Shown one piece after another: positions 62,142 through 64,000 of a stretch of 64,000 nt of DNA. Position 1 is the stretch's first letter. Each line of letters opens with the position of its first letter. This stretch comes from Marinomonas ushuaiensis DSM 15871 (lineage in GTDB: Bacteria; Pseudomonadota; Gammaproteobacteria; Pseudomonadales; Marinomonadaceae), in NCBI RefSeq assembly GCF_000521805.1, contig NZ_JAMB01000001.1, positions 558,001-622,000 on the forward strand, written 5' to 3'. The notes under the pieces were generated by a model, which had not been told where the DNA came from, searched no databases, and was given only the letters and a program-made list of their open reading frames with translations. The position numbers were made by a program, and so were the translations under genes.

Positions 62142-63408
62142 AAAAATAATCAAGGTAGGTTGTGTTCTTTTACATACATTTGTCTGTATTTTGTTATCGC
62201 TTCCTGTCTATGCTGAAGGTGAAAATAAAACGACGTTAATGGAAGCCCTAGATGCAATGTTGGAACGACATCCAGCACTCCTTGGTAAACAATATCAAGT
62301 TAAGTCTAAAGGTTTTTTATTAAAAAGCGCAAAAGCAGAGCGCTATCCTAGTTTAAATGTGTCTTATGGTGAAGGTGAAGATGGCGAGCAGGAAGGCGCC
62401 TTTATTGCTAAACAGCCCTTATGGGCATTTGGCCGTATTGATTCTGGAATTGATTATGCCAAAGTGGATGCTCATGCGGAATCTTTAGATAAGCTGAGAT
62501 TAACTCGAGATTTACTCGAAGACACGGCAGTTGCTTATATAAAAGTGTTGGGAGTACAAAATAGATTAGCCATTGTTAAAAATAATATTGCTCAGCATGA
62601 GTCATTTTTAGCACAAGTGCAGCGCAGACAAATAGGGCAGTTAGCATCGGAAACGGATACCAGGCTTGCCGCTTCACGCCTGACACAAGCCAAGGCACAA
62701 GAAATACAAATGCAAGGCGATTTACGTGATGCCTTAATAGTGCTGAAAACACTGACGCAACTCCCCATTCAATCAGTTGCTGATTTAGAAACTAATGATT
62801 GGTTGGTTTTAGAAAATGAAAAAAAAATCAGACGTAATGTACTAGAGCACAGTGCGGAAATTCAATATAAAGAGAGCTTGGTAGATTTAGCAATACAAAA
62901 TGTGCAGCGTAAACGATCTAATTTTATGCCCACACTTTATTTGAAATTTTCCCATGAATACAGCGACACCTCAACCTACCCGGATGAATCACGATTTAGT
63001 TTGTTGATAGAAAGTTCCATAGAAGGGTTTGGTTTGATAACTCGGTATCAAGAACTTTCATCTTACTCAGAACTTAATGCTGCAAAACGAGAAGTTGAAG
63101 TTACTCAATTTGATCTAAAAAATAGATTGGATTCGTTATTACTAAACCGTGAAACACAGAAGTCATTAATCGATATTCATCAGTCTTCTATAGATGAGTT
63201 GAGTGCGACATTGGAATCGTATCAACGACAGCATAAGAATGGCCGTAAAGAATGGTTGGATGTATTAAATATGCAGCGTGAAATAACCGCGCAGCAATTA
63301 TCTAAATCTCAGGCAGAAAATGATCTAGATATTAACATTGTCAGTTTAGCCGCTTTGACTGGCGGTTTAGACTCGCTTACTCATGGTTCTATTCGTGGTC
63401 TAGAGTGA
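62122..63408 (+). CDS. TolC-family outer membrane channel protein (type I secretion)
   Basis: Signal peptide ends near LPVYAEGE, then two OEP repeats with long coiled-coil helices (ALDAMLERHPALLGK, and SYSELNAAKREVEVTQFDLKNRLDS-like). It is the LapE/AggA-type channel that works with the exporter downstream. I start at MSTTKPRK, 6 bp after TGGAG; the frame begins 4 codons earlier. 428 residues. Confidence 0.9.
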   Translation: MSTTKPRKIIKVGCVLLHTFVCILLSLPVYAEGENKTTLMEALDAMLERHPALLGKQYQVKSKGFLLKSAKAERYPSLNVSYGEGEDGEQEGAFIAKQPLWAFGRIDSGIDYAKVDAHAESLDKLRLTRDLLEDTAVAYIKVLGVQNRLAIVKNNIAQHESFLAQVQRRQIGQLASETDTRLAASRLTQAKAQEIQMQGDLRDALIVLKTLTQLPIQSVADLETNDWLVLENEKKIRRNVLEHSAEIQYKESLVDLAIQNVQRKRSNFMPTLYLKFSHEYSDTSTYPDESRFSLLIESSIEGFGLITRYQELSSYSELNAAKREVEVTQFDLKNRLDSLLLNRETQKSLIDIHQSSIDELSATLESYQRQHKNGRKEWLDVLNMQREITAQQLSKSQAENDLDINIVSLAALTGGLDSLTHGSIRGLE

Positions 63409-63427
63409 TTCAAAACAAGGAGTATAC

Positions 63428-64000
63428 GTGAGCGAGAATCCAGAGAAAATTGAAACAAGGTTAACCAGTATTGCACTGCTAGCACTTTTTAGCGAAATGG
63501 GATTGGGGATTTCTCAAGGAGAAATAGAAGTCGCATTACAGCAACCTGAAACCGCAAAATTACCCCTATTGCAGCGTATGAAGTCGCTGTTAATAAGCTT
63601 AAATGTGAAAGGCATAAATGGTGGCGTTGTTTCTTGGGATCGTTTTGACCGTCGACAATTGCCGGCGTTAGTGGAATATCAAGGTCAATGGCTCTTAGCA
63701 AGAAACTCGGATGAAAATGATGAGGTCATTTTGACAAATCAAGATCAAACCGTTCAAGTAGTATCGAGTGATGTGTTGTTGATCTCATCGGTTCTATGGT
63801 TAAAAAGGCCTGTTTCTAGCAATGTAAGCAGTGAAGATGGTAATGAAGAAAAACCTGCGGCGCGGAAACTTATTTTAGCGGCTTTATTTCAACATAAAGG
63901 TTGGCTTGGCAATGTATTAGTAGCAACCGTGGTTATTAATTTATTAGCTGTTGCGACGTCTTTATTTGCTTTACAAGTTTATGATCGCGTTGTGCCAACA
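63428..64000 (+). CDS. Type I secretion ABC transporter, LapB-like, partial
   Basis: AAGGAG precedes a GTG start, and 191 codons are open to the window edge. Residues 1-130 form a degenerate C39-peptidase-like domain without the catalytic Cys, typical of RTX/adhesin exporters. A membrane domain then begins VVINLLAVATSLFALQVYDRVVPT, which is diagnostic of LapB/HlyB exporters. The ATPase domain and an HlyD-type adaptor gene lie beyond the window. Confidence 0.9.
   Translation, partial: MSENPEKIETRLTSIALLALFSEMGLGISQGEIEVALQQPETAKLPLLQRMKSLLISLNVKGINGGVVSWDRFDRRQLPALVEYQGQWLLARNSDENDEVILTNQDQTVQVVSSDVLLISSVLWLKRPVSSNVSSEDGNEEKPAARKLILAALFQHKGWLGNVLVATVVINLLAVATSLFALQVYDRVVPT

Overview
The window reads as chromosome of a marine gammaproteobacterium of the Oceanospirillales, most likely Marinomonas or a close relative. 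This is inferred from AT-leaning codon use and from several gene orders that resemble Pseudomonas: glnA-glnL-glnG, ubiE-ubiB-hisE-tatABC, dsbA-dgcP-engB, hisB-hisH-hisF and asmA-mutY-yggX. No rRNA or tRNA gene was seen.

Positions 1-9.5 kb are core genes. They are a DUF3461 protein cut by the window edge, the nitrogen regulators NtrC and NtrB, glutamine synthetase with a readable sigma-54 promoter and two NtrC sites, thiI, typA and dtd. Positions 9-23.4 kb form a catabolic island for quaternary ammonium compounds, all converging on glycine betaine. CdhA, CdhC and CdhB turn L-carnitine into betaine. A betaine/carnitine-type ABC transporter imports the substrate. A gamma-butyrobetaine hydroxylase makes carnitine. 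A second, zinc-less hydroxylase paired with a PhnZ/TmpB-like HD di-iron oxygenase resembles the TmpAB pathway, which releases betaine from 2-trimethylaminoethylphosphonate. A class II aldolase and a 2-hydroxyacid dehydrogenase of unknown substrate head the same operon. Two GlxA-type AraC regulators lie in the island, and a 38-bp near-repeat upstream of two of its transcription units looks like a shared operator.

Positions 23.7-47.5 kb are mostly housekeeping: Tat export, ubiquinone and histidine biosynthesis, a DgcP-like diguanylate cyclase with DsbA, EngB, GshA, AsmA, MutY, YggX, DsbB, Rsd, TrmB, an H-NS-like protein and Tex. A chromate transporter sits inside the mutY-yggX pair. Genes often found at these junctions elsewhere (ubiJ, hisA, hisI) are not here. 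Positions 47.5-48.5 kb hold a REP-associated tyrosine transposase (RAYT) embedded in its own GTAG-hairpin repeats. One more repeat pair lies 14 kb away between gshA and hisF.

Positions 49.6-64 kb begin with glmU-glmS. Directly behind glmS, at the attTn7 position, is the tns-proximal end of a Tn7-like transposon: three 20-bp-spaced repeats and a tnsA stub of 41 codons. It is cut by an IS3-family element that has no target duplication. On the far side of the IS is the truncated 3' end of a surface-protein gene, then an intact 1608-residue paralogue with BapA-like N-terminus and Ig-like repeats. A TPR-sulfotransferase, a TolC-family outer membrane protein and the start of a LapB-type ABC exporter follow, together making a type I secretion/adhesin locus that runs off the right edge.
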